A model generated the notes under the pieces. That model saw only the letters and a list, made by a program, of their open reading frames with translations, had not been told where the DNA came from and did not search any database. Made by a program: the position numbers and the translations under genes. Shown piece after piece: positions 22,755-32,806 of a stretch of DNA of 64,000 bases. The stretch lies in the NCBI GenBank assembly GCA_033558025.1, contig JAUCEF010000003.1, positions 124,001 through 188,000 of the forward strand, read 5' to 3'. This stretch comes from Phytophthora sp. 'mugwort'. Taxonomy: Eukaryota > Oomycota > Peronosporomycetes > Peronosporales > Peronosporaceae. Each line of letters opens with the position of its first letter. The stretch's first letter is position 1.

Positions 22755-23323
22755 CCCTTAAGCTCTTTTTCCTGAGGTTCTCGCACACCGCACCCTCGCC
22801 CACCTCGCTTGCCCTCTCGCTCGCCTCACTGTCGGCTGTATTTATCGTCTTCCACGCTCTAACGCTCATCCAACAAGCCTGCCCTATGTGTATGCGCTCC
22901 TCCCCTGTGTACATCTGTACTCAAGTAGCTCCACTCTGTCTAGATGCCGCTTATTTTCCAGTCTGCCTCCAGAAATGACCGAAGTCAATGTCGCGTGCGA
23001 CGGCGGCGGTCTTCCCCCGACGACTCGAACGGTTGCGTGCCATCCGGCGATTTCTATAATTGGTGTCTTCAGTGGTCCTGGCCGCTGATGAGGCCAGTCT
23101 GACCACTTTGCCCTACTTCCCCGCTCCAATCCCCTGATCCCCTGCCCAGCTTCTGTGTTTTTCCTCAATGACCTCTTGAATATTGTTTTGTAACTGACTT
23201 GACTAAAGTATTGGAATTCTCCCATGCTACAGAAATGTATTGACGATAGGGAAATGGTTAAATAGAAATAATTCTGATGCAATAGAGTGTACATGTTCAC
23301 ATTTAACAAAAAAAATAATAAGT
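22755..23323. other. Spacer at the repeat-to-gene transition
   Basis: Open minus-strand frames at 22588-22914 and 22884-23309 show no recognisable motif. The last part is the 3' flank of the glycosyltransferase gene that ends at 23324. No piggyBac terminal repeat was recognised. Confidence 0.45.
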
Positions 23324-25039
23324 TTACAGCTGGCCTGCATCTCGAGCATAGGCTAGCAGTGTGTCCTCCATGTTATGCCATGGGAGCTCCTCCCATGGTG
23401 TAAGCCGAAAGTGCGTCGACTTCATGTAGCGGTCTCCGTAGCACATGCGCGTTTTTATAAATTGCCTTCCTCCCTGGAAGATGCCCACTTTATAGTTTTT
23501 CTTCACAAACGCGTAACGCATTGCGGGATCAGCGTCCACAGACGCTATTTCGTCTGGGAAAATAAAAGTTTGAAGTTGCCCCCACGTGTGATCCTTCGTA
23601 AAATCCTCCTCACCCGATAATTTCTTGCCGTTGCGATGAAGGAAAATCACTTCGCCCCTCGTATCGTGCTGCACCATTGTCATGCCGCAAAACTGTTTAG
23701 CTCTGACCATACCCGCTGCAGCCGGAGGCGTGAGAATCATGTGGAACGGAGTGTTCGTCTTGAGCCACGCCAAGCGGAAGAGATCTTTATCGCCATAGGA
23801 CAGTCGAAGCAGTTCAAAGTGGCGCGGCTGACGCATCGCTAGGAATTGCGCGACGTGCAACGCAACTGCCGTCAGCCGTCGGTCGATTAACAATTGTCCG
23901 CTCTCCTGCTCGAACATGTCAACAAAAGACGTCCCCACGAGCTCCCAGATGAGAGACTCAGCCTTAATATGAAAAATGGTATTGGCTGGTGTCCAAAAAT
24001 CTGGCCAAAACAGGGTCCCGGTTTCCAAGAACTCTGGCGTATCAAACAGATACGTCGGATCCTTCACTGGGGCGTTGTCAGCGTCCAAAAACAGGATTTG
24101 ATCAAGCTCCGAATGTGCCAAAGCATACACCTTTGACGTGAATCCAACCACCAGGTCATCTGTGATCCCTCTCACCATCACAGGTCCGTAGTCCTTCACC
24201 AGCGACTGCAGCACATGTGAATAATCCAATGGCGCGGCCCCCATTTCGCTCTCCAAGAACCACATTTCCAAAGGCAGTTTGCATCCATAGCCCCTCAATA
24301 GCCTGATCGTTGCATGAACACTGTGCAATAGCTTTGGGTATACGACCATTGCAATTCCTCTTGTAGGTTCCACAACTGCAACCTGCATCATCGATTCCGA
24401 CCCGTTCCTCTGCTCGCTTCCTTGTAACCGCATCTTGGAAGCCCTGTCCTCCTTCTCCCTTAATTCTCTCATCTTGGTTGCAATGATCGCGTCCACCTGA
24501 GGTGCCACGCGAGTAAAGTCCACGGCTTGACTGCATTTGAACGTCGTTCTGTTCCTGAGCGAGTTACAGCTCATCCTCATGACCTGAATCTCCTTGCCCG
24601 TTGCTTCATCTCTCAGTAGACAATAGCCCGACGCCCCGGCCTGTACAATTCCTCCACACGTCAAGTCTTTCTCTAATTCTCTCGGTCCATCGGGCGAGCA
24701 CTTGCCCGTATGTCTCCAGCCCACGCACTTGTAGTCGGGGACGTGGTGCTTCTTGTGCAGCTCCAACAGCTCTGGCGTCGAGGCTCCGATGCCTCTCGCG
24801 AAGGTCTCAAGCAACGCATCTGCCGCGTCACTGCTCGCGTGCACCTCCAGATCTACTGTAGACTTCCTGTAGCCGAGACTGCTCCAACGCGATATCCGCA
24901 CGCGGTTGGAGTCGCCCTTGACGAAGAGCCACCAGATGAGCAGACACCCGACATAGAGCGCGATGCCCGCGAACATGAACACGGGCTTGCAGCAGCGAGT
25001 ACGCTGTGAGCGCGGGGATGAGCTCAGAGATCGGTGCAT
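23324..25039 (-). CDS. Golgi-type glycosyltransferase, MNN1-like (copy 1)
   Basis: The 571-residue protein is a likely type II membrane enzyme. A basic N-terminus is followed by one membrane segment at about residues 18-40 (VFMFAGIALYVGCLLIWWLF), then a stem and a lumenal catalytic region. FLDADNAPVKDP at about residue 314 contains a DxD motif of nucleotide-sugar transferases that bind a divalent metal. Flanking blocks (GIAMVVYPKLLHSVHATIRLL, WPDFW, MFEQESGQLLID, GDKDLFRLAWLKT) fit the putative mannosyltransferase family related to yeast Mnn1, acting in Golgi protein or cell-wall glycosylation. ATG 25039 is the first in frame; upstream codons are open to a stop near 25170 but lack ATG. The next gene upstream is its paralogue. 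The sugar and acceptor are not known. Confidence 0.8.
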   Translation of the reverse strand: MHRSLSSSPRSQRTRCCKPVFMFAGIALYVGCLLIWWLFVKGDSNRVRISRWSSLGYRKSTVDLEVHASSDAADALLETFARGIGASTPELLELHKKHHVPDYKCVGWRHTGKCSPDGPRELEKDLTCGGIVQAGASGYCLLRDEATGKEIQVMRMSCNSLRNRTTFKCSQAVDFTRVAPQVDAIIATKMRELREKEDRASKMRLQGSEQRNGSESMMQVAVVEPTRGIAMVVYPKLLHSVHATIRLLRGYGCKLPLEMWFLESEMGAAPLDYSHVLQSLVKDYGPVMVRGITDDLVVGFTSKVYALAHSELDQILFLDADNAPVKDPTYLFDTPEFLETGTLFWPDFWTPANTIFHIKAESLIWELVGTSFVDMFEQESGQLLIDRRLTAVALHVAQFLAMRQPRHFELLRLSYGDKDLFRLAWLKTNTPFHMILTPPAAAGMVRAKQFCGMTMVQHDTRGEVIFLHRNGKKLSGEEDFTKDHTWGQLQTFIFPDEIASVDADPAMRYAFVKKNYKVGIFQGGRQFIKTRMCYGDRYMKSTHFRLTPWEELPWHNMEDTLLAYARDAGQL

Positions 25040-25433
25040 GGATGGCTTGGGAGGGTTCTCGTCGATGAGCCGGAGCACCGAGGAAGCTAGATAGTACGCC
25101 AACGGCGCGCGGTACCGACGATAGCAACTAGGTGTCTTACGGTTGTTTTGTGAGCGGCAATAACAGGGTTAGGGATATTCAGATACTAAAGGCACACCGG
25201 AATAAGATGCGATATGGAGGGATATATGTTTGCATGAGGTCTTATCATTTAAATGTTAAAGTATCGTATGAAGTGAGGATACCCGCAGCTAGGTTATAAA
25301 GGTTTATTGTGAAATACGTGTCAGCCAATCAGCATTTATGTAGGTACTTACAGTGCCCTGGCACAGATTTTCTTAAAGGTCAGCAATTGCAATAAATAGT
25401 TACACTAAAACGGCATAATTACTGACCTCTACT
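25040..25433. other. Spacer between tandem glycosyltransferase genes
   Basis: This stretch holds the promoter of copy 1 and the 3' end of copy 2, both on the minus strand. I see no clear initiator element and no other gene. Confidence 0.5.
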
Positions 25434-27269
25434 TCAACTTGCCTCCTCGCGGTCGCTTTCCACGATGTGCTCCAGTGCGGACGCGGGCAGCAGGTCCACC
25501 GCCTCACTCGCATACTGCAGCAAATTTCTCTCTAAATGAGGAAACGCCGTGTCTTCCCACGCAATGGTTTTGTACCTAGGGGCCGTGAGCATCGACTGGC
25601 CGTAGCACCACTGGGTCTCGTCGAACTCGGGCGCGCCATTGAAAATCTGGACCGAATACTTCTCACGAAGCAGTTTATACGGCATGTTGAGGTTACCCAC
25701 GGGCACCCGCGGTCTGCCGATCCTCCTATTCGCCGACAGCGTCGGTTTAGACGTCTCAAAAGCAGCCTCAACCTCCAGAGCGTGGGGAGAAGGAGCACGG
25801 TACCGGAAGCGCTGCAGATGCGTCCAAATGCGTTCGTCAGGCTTCCGCTTTGCTCCAAGTCCACCTTTTATTTTTCTAGCGTTGCGGTGCAGGAACAGCA
25901 CGTCTCCATCCGTGTCGAATTGGGCCATCGACATGCCGCAGAACTTCGTCTCACGCACTGTGCCCGCGATTCCTGGCGGGTTGGCGACCATGTGGAATGG
26001 CGTCTTGGTCTTAAGCCACGCGAACCGGAAAAGGTCCTTGTCGCCATGTGCCAACTTGTACCGAGAGAAAAGATTGGGATCGTGGAAGGCGAAGAGGGAC
26101 AGCATTCGTAGCGCTGCTGAGCTCCTCGTCTTGTCAATCACTAACTGGCCACTCTCCTGCTCAAACATGTCCGTGTACGGCATATCTAGCAGCTCCCACA
26201 GCAGCGACTTCTCGTTAATACTGAAAATGGTGTGGGCTGGATGCCAAAAGTCCGGCCAGAAGATAGCGCCCATCTGCACGAACTCCGAAGTGTTGAACAA
26301 ATAGCTGGGGTCTCTCACCGGAACGTTGTCAGCGTCCAAGAACATCACGTGCTCAAATTCAGTGTGGATGACCGCAAATACTTTTGAGTTGAAGCCAGCC
26401 ACTCGCGGGTCCGTAATGGGATGCAGCGTCAATGGACCGTACTCTTCCTGTAATTTCTTGGGGATGTCATCTAGCAGTGAAACTCCATTGCTAGTGAGCA
26501 TTTCAGACTCAACGTACCACAATTCTACTGGCAGCGTGCAATTCACCGCTCGTAATGCACGAACCGACGCATAAGCACTCACCAGCAGCTTCGGATAGAT
26601 GACCATTAAAATGCCCTCACTGCGACTCACAGTCGTCTCGCTTGTGAAACGGCTCTCATCACTATCAGCCTTCTGCTCCTCTTCAAGCGTAGCTACCAAC
26701 TTTGCCACTTCCCACTGGAAATCCACAAACTCGTCAGCATGGCGACAACTCAACATCACACTCGGGTGCAGGCTATCACAAGACGTGTGCATCACTTTAA
26801 TCTGCTGGCCCGTAGCCTCGTCTTCCATCAGACAATAGCCTCCAATTCCGCCACGCACAAACTGGTCACAGCCTCGATTCTTGGTAGGCACCTCAGTCGC
26901 CTGGAGGTCGCAACTGTCGGTCTGTTTCCAGCCGATGCAGCGCAAGTCCGGCGGTCTGCTGTCGGCGCCCAGTAGTTCCCCCATCCACATCTTGTTCGTA
27001 ACGCTACTACCGCCATGTCCTGCTTTCTGTCGCCGCCTCAGTTGCACCTCAATGCCGTTGCCAGTGTCTGAGGACGAGGACACGACGCCGAACGAGCCGG
27101 TCAAACTTACGCCCCACGCTACAACGCCCAGTGCGTACAGGCCGATGACCGAGTATAACGCCAATACACCCACACTTCGACGCACCTTTCGAAGAGAATT
27201 CGGTGGCGTTAGCGTAAGTGCGTACCGCTTGTCGAGGTTAACAGCGCGCGCGTGCAGTGGCGATGCCAT
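25434..27269 (-). CDS. Golgi-type glycosyltransferase, MNN1-like (copy 2)
   Basis: The 611-residue protein starts at a true ATG and has the same layout as the downstream copy: basic N-terminus, one membrane segment at about residues 32-52, variable stem, and a lumenal catalytic region. FLDADNVPVRDP at about residue 309 carries the DxD motif. WPDFWHPAHTIFSINEKSLL, MFEQESGQLVIDK, HGDKDLFRFAWLKTKTPFHM and FCGMSMAQFDTDGD are shared almost word for word with copy 1, while the N-terminal 100 residues and the C-terminal insertion differ. This copy is longer, with a basic insert before the final domain. The pair looks like a tandem duplication that has diverged. Acceptor specificity is unknown. Confidence 0.8.
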   Translation of the reverse strand: MASPLHARAVNLDKRYALTLTPPNSLRKVRRSVGVLALYSVIGLYALGVVAWGVSLTGSFGVVSSSSDTGNGIEVQLRRRQKAGHGGSSVTNKMWMGELLGADSRPPDLRCIGWKQTDSCDLQATEVPTKNRGCDQFVRGGIGGYCLMEDEATGQQIKVMHTSCDSLHPSVMLSCRHADEFVDFQWEVAKLVATLEEEQKADSDESRFTSETTVSRSEGILMVIYPKLLVSAYASVRALRAVNCTLPVELWYVESEMLTSNGVSLLDDIPKKLQEEYGPLTLHPITDPRVAGFNSKVFAVIHTEFEHVMFLDADNVPVRDPSYLFNTSEFVQMGAIFWPDFWHPAHTIFSINEKSLLWELLDMPYTDMFEQESGQLVIDKTRSSAALRMLSLFAFHDPNLFSRYKLAHGDKDLFRFAWLKTKTPFHMVANPPGIAGTVRETKFCGMSMAQFDTDGDVLFLHRNARKIKGGLGAKRKPDERIWTHLQRFRYRAPSPHALEVEAAFETSKPTLSANRRIGRPRVPVGNLNMPYKLLREKYSVQIFNGAPEFDETQWCYGQSMLTAPRYKTIAWEDTAFPHLERNLLQYASEAVDLLPASALEHIVESDREEAS

Positions 27270-27461
27270 CGAGGAGTCAATGACACACTGACTACTGTGC
27301 GAAGACTTTTGTGGAGCATGGTGTAAGCAACATAAAATGCAACTTGTTGACTGTCAATCTGCACGTTGATCATTTCGGTTCTCGCGCAGTTATAAATATG
27401 GCTACATTCACGAATAGATGACTGCCATCTCTCTCTCTGTCGTTTGATATTTGAGGTCGCC

Positions 27462-30400
27462 ATGGAGACGCCAGCTGCTGCGCTTGATCTCGCAGAGTCT
27501 GACAGGGAGGGATCTGCCGGCAAGAAGGCGAGTTTGGCGCTACAGCGTGCACTGAATGGAACAGGGGCGTGGATGTTCGCTAGTGTGCGAGATCAGCGTA
27601 AATGTGACCACGCGCTGCTGCCAGCAGAGATGCCGGCCAGCATCCGAGCAAAAGTCGCGAGGATTCTGCAAAATCGAGGTGGCAAGGAGAAGGTTTCCAA
27701 TGAAGTTGCAGACCCCAAAGCGCCGTGGCACCAGCAACTGGAGCTGCATGTTGCGCGACTGATGCAGCAAATGCGCTCACAGCCTCAACAGTTCCGACAA
27801 TTGCTGCTGATGGCTGCGTCAGAACCGTGTGCCGACAATGCTGTGAACTCTAGCTCAGTACGGACCTTTGTAGATGCTCATAGAGCTTATCGTCGCATAC
27901 GTCGAGCTGCAGTGGCTCTGGGTGAAGAGATTTTCTACATGGTGCGAGGATTTGTACGACGTAGTGAAGCCCACGGCGTTCTCCCGCAAGATGCTCAAGT
28001 CATTCGCTTGGCGTCGCTGTATAAGCTGGAGCTGCGGCGGCACGTCACTATCAGTGCTGTAATGGAATGTATTCGTCAGGCTGATAGTGGAATTGTCGTG
28101 CTCTCCAGTACAGTCCACGGGACTACTAAGCCAGGTTTCTGTGTCATCAACAAGACATCTCACAAGCATCCACCCCTTCGAAGGCAAATCAAAAGTGCCG
28201 GTGTAACAACTAGTGGATCTGGTGGTCATGACTCAGCATTATCTCCTCGAGCAGCTAGCGCACCAGCGGATGCAACAGGCCGCACTGGACAAAGTCAACT
28301 AAATTTATCCGATCCCGGGTCATTGTCAGACAAAATCAAATCTGTTCATGCCTTTAAGCTCCAAGCACTTGAGCGACTTCTTGCCTCCAGTTGGCAAGGC
28401 AGTCGATCTGTCAGTACGCGATCGCTTCACGCTGTACCAACGAGCCCGACCAAATTGTCGGATGAGACACTAATTCAGATCCAAGAACGCGTGACAGCAT
28501 TCTTGTACCACCGAAGTCGTGAAAACTATCCACTTTGGGACGAACCGCCATTATCCAGAGAGGAGACTGCTCGATACTTGCGTATGTTCGTAGCCACACT
28601 CTTAACAACGCCCTTGCTGCAAAGTTTAACCATCGATCAACTTCTGGAAGTGGCAAGAGCTGCGAAATGGCAAATCTTGGCTCCTGGAGACACGTTATGT
28701 TTCCGAAACACAGACATGGACGCGCTCGTCGTCGTTTTGGACGGATCTCTCGTCGCGTCTACAGCTCCAGCATCTCCTTCACACCCAGTCAGTCTTGTTT
28801 CAGGTCCCAGTGCGACAATTACAGCGCCTGCGTGTCTTGGGGAACTCGCTATGGTCCGCAACACGGAACGCTGGCCACGAACGCTCCTAGCGCAGTCAAC
28901 AGGAGGTGCCAAGGTCTTAACACTGCCTAAAATGACATTCGAGGCACTCTTGCACCGCTTTTTCAATGGTGGGAAAGCCGTTCCACCTGCGACTATCAGT
29001 TTTCTGCAGCCACGACGACCGTCGTCATCTCCAGCAGTGATCGCTGCACGACGTCTGATCACATCCTTTAGGAACTCTCAATCTGCACGTCGTCTATCGA
29101 CAGCTACCCCCAGTACTGCGATGAAGACCAACATTGCACGATGGCATCAAGTTCGAGACGAAAAACTGCGCGACTATCGTGCAGGCCTCGAGGCTGAGCA
29201 ACGATCAGCTGCATTAGAAGCTCTGCAGAGCGCTATGGCAGAGTTATCGTCGACATCAGTTGGAGAGGAGGATGTAGACTGCGTGCAACACTCAGTTTCT
29301 AGACTCTCTCCACGTAAAGAGTCATGGTCATGGCAGGAATATCTCGCGTGCAATCCAACGTCGAGTGAGGTGGATAATCCAGAGCACTACTTGTCCAATG
29401 AACAACCACAAAGCTCTTCAATCGAGATAAGTGAAGAAGCAGTACCCAGCACCTCAGCTACGGAGTTTGCGGATCAGCTGCGAGAGTTTTATCGAGCGCT
29501 CAATGCTCGACGTTCTGTCATGAAAGCACGACTTGCTTCGAGTGCACCTTCTGATCAAATGGTTCAGCTCAGTCCTGAACGAAAGACTAGCAATGCAGGT
29601 GCACAAGCAGCAGTAGTTAGTACCACCACTACGGCGACAACGTGGTGGATTGAGAAAGAAGAAGCTGAAAATTGGACGAATATCACTTCACAAGATGAGT
29701 TAAGAGAATCAATCGACGATGTGGTCGGTAGCGTATCCGGTGGTAGTCCACTGTTCCGTGGTCGGCTTCGGAGCGCGTCGTTCTCGTCACAAGTGAGTCA
29801 TCGTTCCGCGACATCGTCACCGTCAAAGAAGAGTCTTTCACCGTTGAAATCCCCAATCAAGTCGGAGAATCCCCAACAGGAAAGTAGCACAGGAGGGACC
29901 TCCAGCAAGGGCAGCGACGCTATTTGGTTATCTAACAAGACGGACGACGTCGCTCCAGAGACAAATGAATACGATGGAGCCACTTCCTCTGACGCAGTCT
30001 CCAAAAACCAAATGGAAGACGAGAGAGCAGCGGGAGCAGCAACACTTACACGGGCTCGCAAGTCTGCTTTGAATCTCCTGTTGACGAGGCAGTCTACAGT
30101 GACCATGACGAGACAGAGCAAACTGCTAGACAAGAAGACAGCACAGCAGATCCTTATCCAGAAACATTTTGCAGATACTTCAACTCTGATTGGAACAGGT
30201 AATCGGCCTCAGTCACGTAGACCCGCATCCAGCCAACATGCACAGTCTACCAAACCCGAGGTGCATCAAAGCCACAGCCATGCGCCACTTCCACTACGTG
30301 CAGATCTTCAACATCGCATGGATGCCGTCCTTAGTGACCTACAACTGCCTCCTCAAACTAAACTAGATATGGTGCTCAAGTACACGCATAGCGACCACTA

Positions 30401-31415
30401 TGATCAATTTCCAATGGCTGTACAGCTCTGGGAACGAGTACAGCAAGGTATCACTTGGCGAGAGCGTGTGCTCAAGTCCTTGTGGGACTTCGAACTGCTG
30501 GCAAGCGACCCTCGTCGTCATTTTCGATCGTTATCCACACATCGACTACGTGAGGAGAAGGAGCGAGACGCATGGTTCGACCAACTCAACCAGGCATCAA
30601 ATGCTTGTTTGGAAGCGATGGACGAGCTCTGGCGATGCTGTGGCGACACTGTGAGTCTTGGTGATCGCTCATATCGCGACAAAATGAAGAAAGACTACAC
30701 GGAACTACTGTACGACGTGGAGCAGGAGCGACTTCGTGTCATTTACAACGGTGTTCGGCCCTGTGTGGCGCCAGCTATCGAGGAAAAAGATGACGACGAT
30801 ACACGAGACGAGAAACTATTTGGCTATTCGTCAGCAGGACGAACATTGATCGATGTGCTGGTGCCGTCTGCACTGACAATTCCTCGAGGACTTGCCCCAC
30901 GCCGTCCACTTAACAAGAAAGACGGAGGTTCTCCTGGGGTCTCAGTCACTACACACAAGGAATATGCTCCGATATCCAGCGTTCATGACAATCAAGAACA
31001 CGAACCCGAGGATACCCGAGTCCAATCTCCTACATTTACTGTTAACGGAGCCAATACCAACCCAACAAGTGCGCGCTTCAGCCTCACTACTCCTCGTGAA
31101 TCCATCTTTGTCCCCCTCAGTTCTCTAGGAGCCCAGCAAGAGTCATCAACCAAGCAACATATAAAGAAACCTTCACGAGTCACAGTCCAAGTTCAACAGC
31201 AACGTCAGACTGAGTTTTCCGCATTAAGTAAACAACTTGAGCAGCGACAAAAAGACTTGACACCTTCCGAAGCGCTTCGCTCTCCTGAGAAAACATTTGT
31301 TGCTCCAGCAAAAGCTGCCAAAAAGGCAGCATCCCGATTAAAACAACAGGAGGAACGAACGTCACTCCGAGAAATGTTTCAGCACTTTATGACGCGCTCC
31401 AACAAAGTAGAATGA
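27462..31415 (+). CDS. Large cyclic-nucleotide-binding-domain protein
   Basis: The protein has 1317 residues from ATG 27462, which follows a gtcgcc context; upstream in-frame codons lack ATG. A cNMP-binding fold lies at about residues 390-500 (LLEVARAAKWQILAPGDTL, VVVLDGSL). Its phosphate-binding cassette reads LGELAMVRNTERWPRTLLA, keeping the conserved Gly-Glu and the Pro-Arg that contact the cyclic nucleotide. The N-terminal 380 residues are mostly helical; the region after 500 is long, Ser/Thr-rich and probably disordered, with helical stretches near the C-terminus. Proteins of this build are common in flagellated protists, so a signalling or flagellar role is likely but inferred. No kinase or channel domain is visible. 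The gene ends 8 bp before the stop codon of the convergent gene. Confidence 0.75.
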   Translation: METPAAALDLAESDREGSAGKKASLALQRALNGTGAWMFASVRDQRKCDHALLPAEMPASIRAKVARILQNRGGKEKVSNEVADPKAPWHQQLELHVARLMQQMRSQPQQFRQLLLMAASEPCADNAVNSSSVRTFVDAHRAYRRIRRAAVALGEEIFYMVRGFVRRSEAHGVLPQDAQVIRLASLYKLELRRHVTISAVMECIRQADSGIVVLSSTVHGTTKPGFCVINKTSHKHPPLRRQIKSAGVTTSGSGGHDSALSPRAASAPADATGRTGQSQLNLSDPGSLSDKIKSVHAFKLQALERLLASSWQGSRSVSTRSLHAVPTSPTKLSDETLIQIQERVTAFLYHRSRENYPLWDEPPLSREETARYLRMFVATLLTTPLLQSLTIDQLLEVARAAKWQILAPGDTLCFRNTDMDALVVVLDGSLVASTAPASPSHPVSLVSGPSATITAPACLGELAMVRNTERWPRTLLAQSTGGAKVLTLPKMTFEALLHRFFNGGKAVPPATISFLQPRRPSSSPAVIAARRLITSFRNSQSARRLSTATPSTAMKTNIARWHQVRDEKLRDYRAGLEAEQRSAALEALQSAMAELSSTSVGEEDVDCVQHSVSRLSPRKESWSWQEYLACNPTSSEVDNPEHYLSNEQPQSSSIEISEEAVPSTSATEFADQLREFYRALNARRSVMKARLASSAPSDQMVQLSPERKTSNAGAQAAVVSTTTTATTWWIEKEEAENWTNITSQDELRESIDDVVGSVSGGSPLFRGRLRSASFSSQVSHRSATSSPSKKSLSPLKSPIKSENPQQESSTGGTSSKGSDAIWLSNKTDDVAPETNEYDGATSSDAVSKNQMEDERAAGAATLTRARKSALNLLLTRQSTVTMTRQSKLLDKKTAQQILIQKHFADTSTLIGTGNRPQSRRPASSQHAQSTKPEVHQSHSHAPLPLRADLQHRMDAVLSDLQLPPQTKLDMVLKYTHSDHYDQFPMAVQLWERVQQGITWRERVLKSLWDFELLASDPRRHFRSLSTHRLREEKERDAWFDQLNQASNACLEAMDELWRCCGDTVSLGDRSYRDKMKKDYTELLYDVEQERLRVIYNGVRPCVAPAIEEKDDDDTRDEKLFGYSSAGRTLIDVLVPSALTIPRGLAPRRPLNKKDGGSPGVSVTTHKEYAPISSVHDNQEHEPEDTRVQSPTFTVNGANTNPTSARFSLTTPRESIFVPLSSLGAQQESSTKQHIKKPSRVTVQVQQQRQTEFSALSKQLEQRQKDLTPSEALRSPEKTFVAPAKAAKKAASRLKQQEERTSLREMFQHFMTRSNKVE

Positions 31416-31423
31416 AACATCTT

Positions 31424-32806
31424 TCAAGGTGATCGAGGATAGCGCACCCGTCCCCCGAACGGTTCACGACCACGAGGATGTGAAGTCCGAGCTAGACGAC
31501 CCAGATGAGTTTCTACAAGCTCGAGATTATGCTCGTACGCTTCTCCACGCCGCGCAAACCAGTCTAAAAATCGCGTACTCAGCTCAACATGCTCGTGTAG
31601 CTTTTCGTAATTCACTTGCAGTTCCTTAACGCTGGATGACAGAGCTTTATGTGCTGTATCGGGAACTTTAGTGGCAATTTGACGGGTCAAGTCTGCTACC
31701 TGAGCTTCAGTTTCCAGTCGTGGAGCTTTTTCTTCAAGAACATTCTACAATAACCAGTAAAATTTAGAGATTAATTTGTAAAAAGAACTACAAGACACAC
31801 ATTCTTATACGAACCTCAAAGTGACGATGTTGTTGCTGGAGCTTGTGGGCTAACACACCAACACTCGAGTGAAACTTGGCGGAAAGTGTGCGCAATGCGG
31901 TTTCGCTTGTGGCTGCCGCTCTTTTAACCTCATCCAAAGTATGTTGCAATTGTTCTGTCATATCATCGAGTCGTTGGATCTGCGGGGCTATAGCTTCATA
32001 GTGACGATACTCGACATTGTCAAACATCTGCTGGAGGTTGTTTGTGTGTTGCTGGATCTCTTCCAGTTCAAGTTGATTGGCTTTTTGCTCCGAGACGAGC
32101 AGCGCAACGGAATGTTCAAGCGATTCCTGCTGCTTGTGCACACTTTTGACGTGAGTCGACAGCTGCGTGGCCATTGGTCGGAAACCGTGGATCTGCATCA
32201 ACACACCATCAAGCCGTGTAGCCTCTGACTGCCAATGCAACACAAAGAATCATCGCCAGTAGAGCAGTTAGCCAGGATAAACCCATCTTTAACTGTAGCC
32301 ATTTCAGCACTGATCCGCACCTTGTCCATCTTGGAGGTCAGTTGTTTGTCGACTGTCTCCAATCTCTCTTGCAACTCGCTCTGCTCTGTCTGAAGACATT
32401 GAACTAGCTGCAAAGTGGCGAGCTCACTGCGAAGTTCTTGTCCGAGCTGCTCCGAGCTCGTTCTTGCTCGAATTTCGACGTTGTTGACCTCGTTCCGGTC
32501 CGCTTTGACTCGGAGCTGGCGGTTAATCGTCTCCAGTTGCCGTTGAGCTGCCATTTGGAACTCCTTCAGTGCGGATACAGCGCTTTGTGCGGAGTGCACA
32601 CGGGGATCGAGCGATGACACGCTGGCGTGGAGAGTTCTGCAGTCCGCGCGCGTCTGGCGCTGCGTGGCTTGAACGATCCGGAGAGTTTCCTGGATCTCGC
32701 GGATCTGAGCGGCCTGCGCGTTGAGTACCGACACCAGGCGGTGGATAGGGGCCTCGGCGGCGTGGGCGTCGAAGAGATCAGCGACCTGTAGCGCGGTGGC
32801 GGCCAT
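31424..32806 (-). CDS. Coiled-coil protein, three exons
   Basis: Exons are 32806-32294, 32228-31815 and 31744-31424, giving 415 residues. Intron 1 (65 bp) uses a weak donor, gttaaagatg, and a clean ttggcag acceptor; intron 2 (70 bp) uses gttcgtataag and attgtag. Both join in phase 0. Start ATG 32806 lies in a good context before MAATALQVADLF. Almost the whole product is predicted by eye to be coiled coil with heptads (AAQIREIQETLRIVQATQRQ, ELEEIQQHTNNLQQMFDNVE). I recognise no named family; such proteins are frequent in basal-body and flagellar structures. Intron 1's donor is the least certain element. Confidence 0.65.

Noticed and set aside
25536..26304. Plus-strand frames of 191 and 221 codons
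   Set aside because: They are antisense to the second glycosyltransferase and share no features with known proteins.
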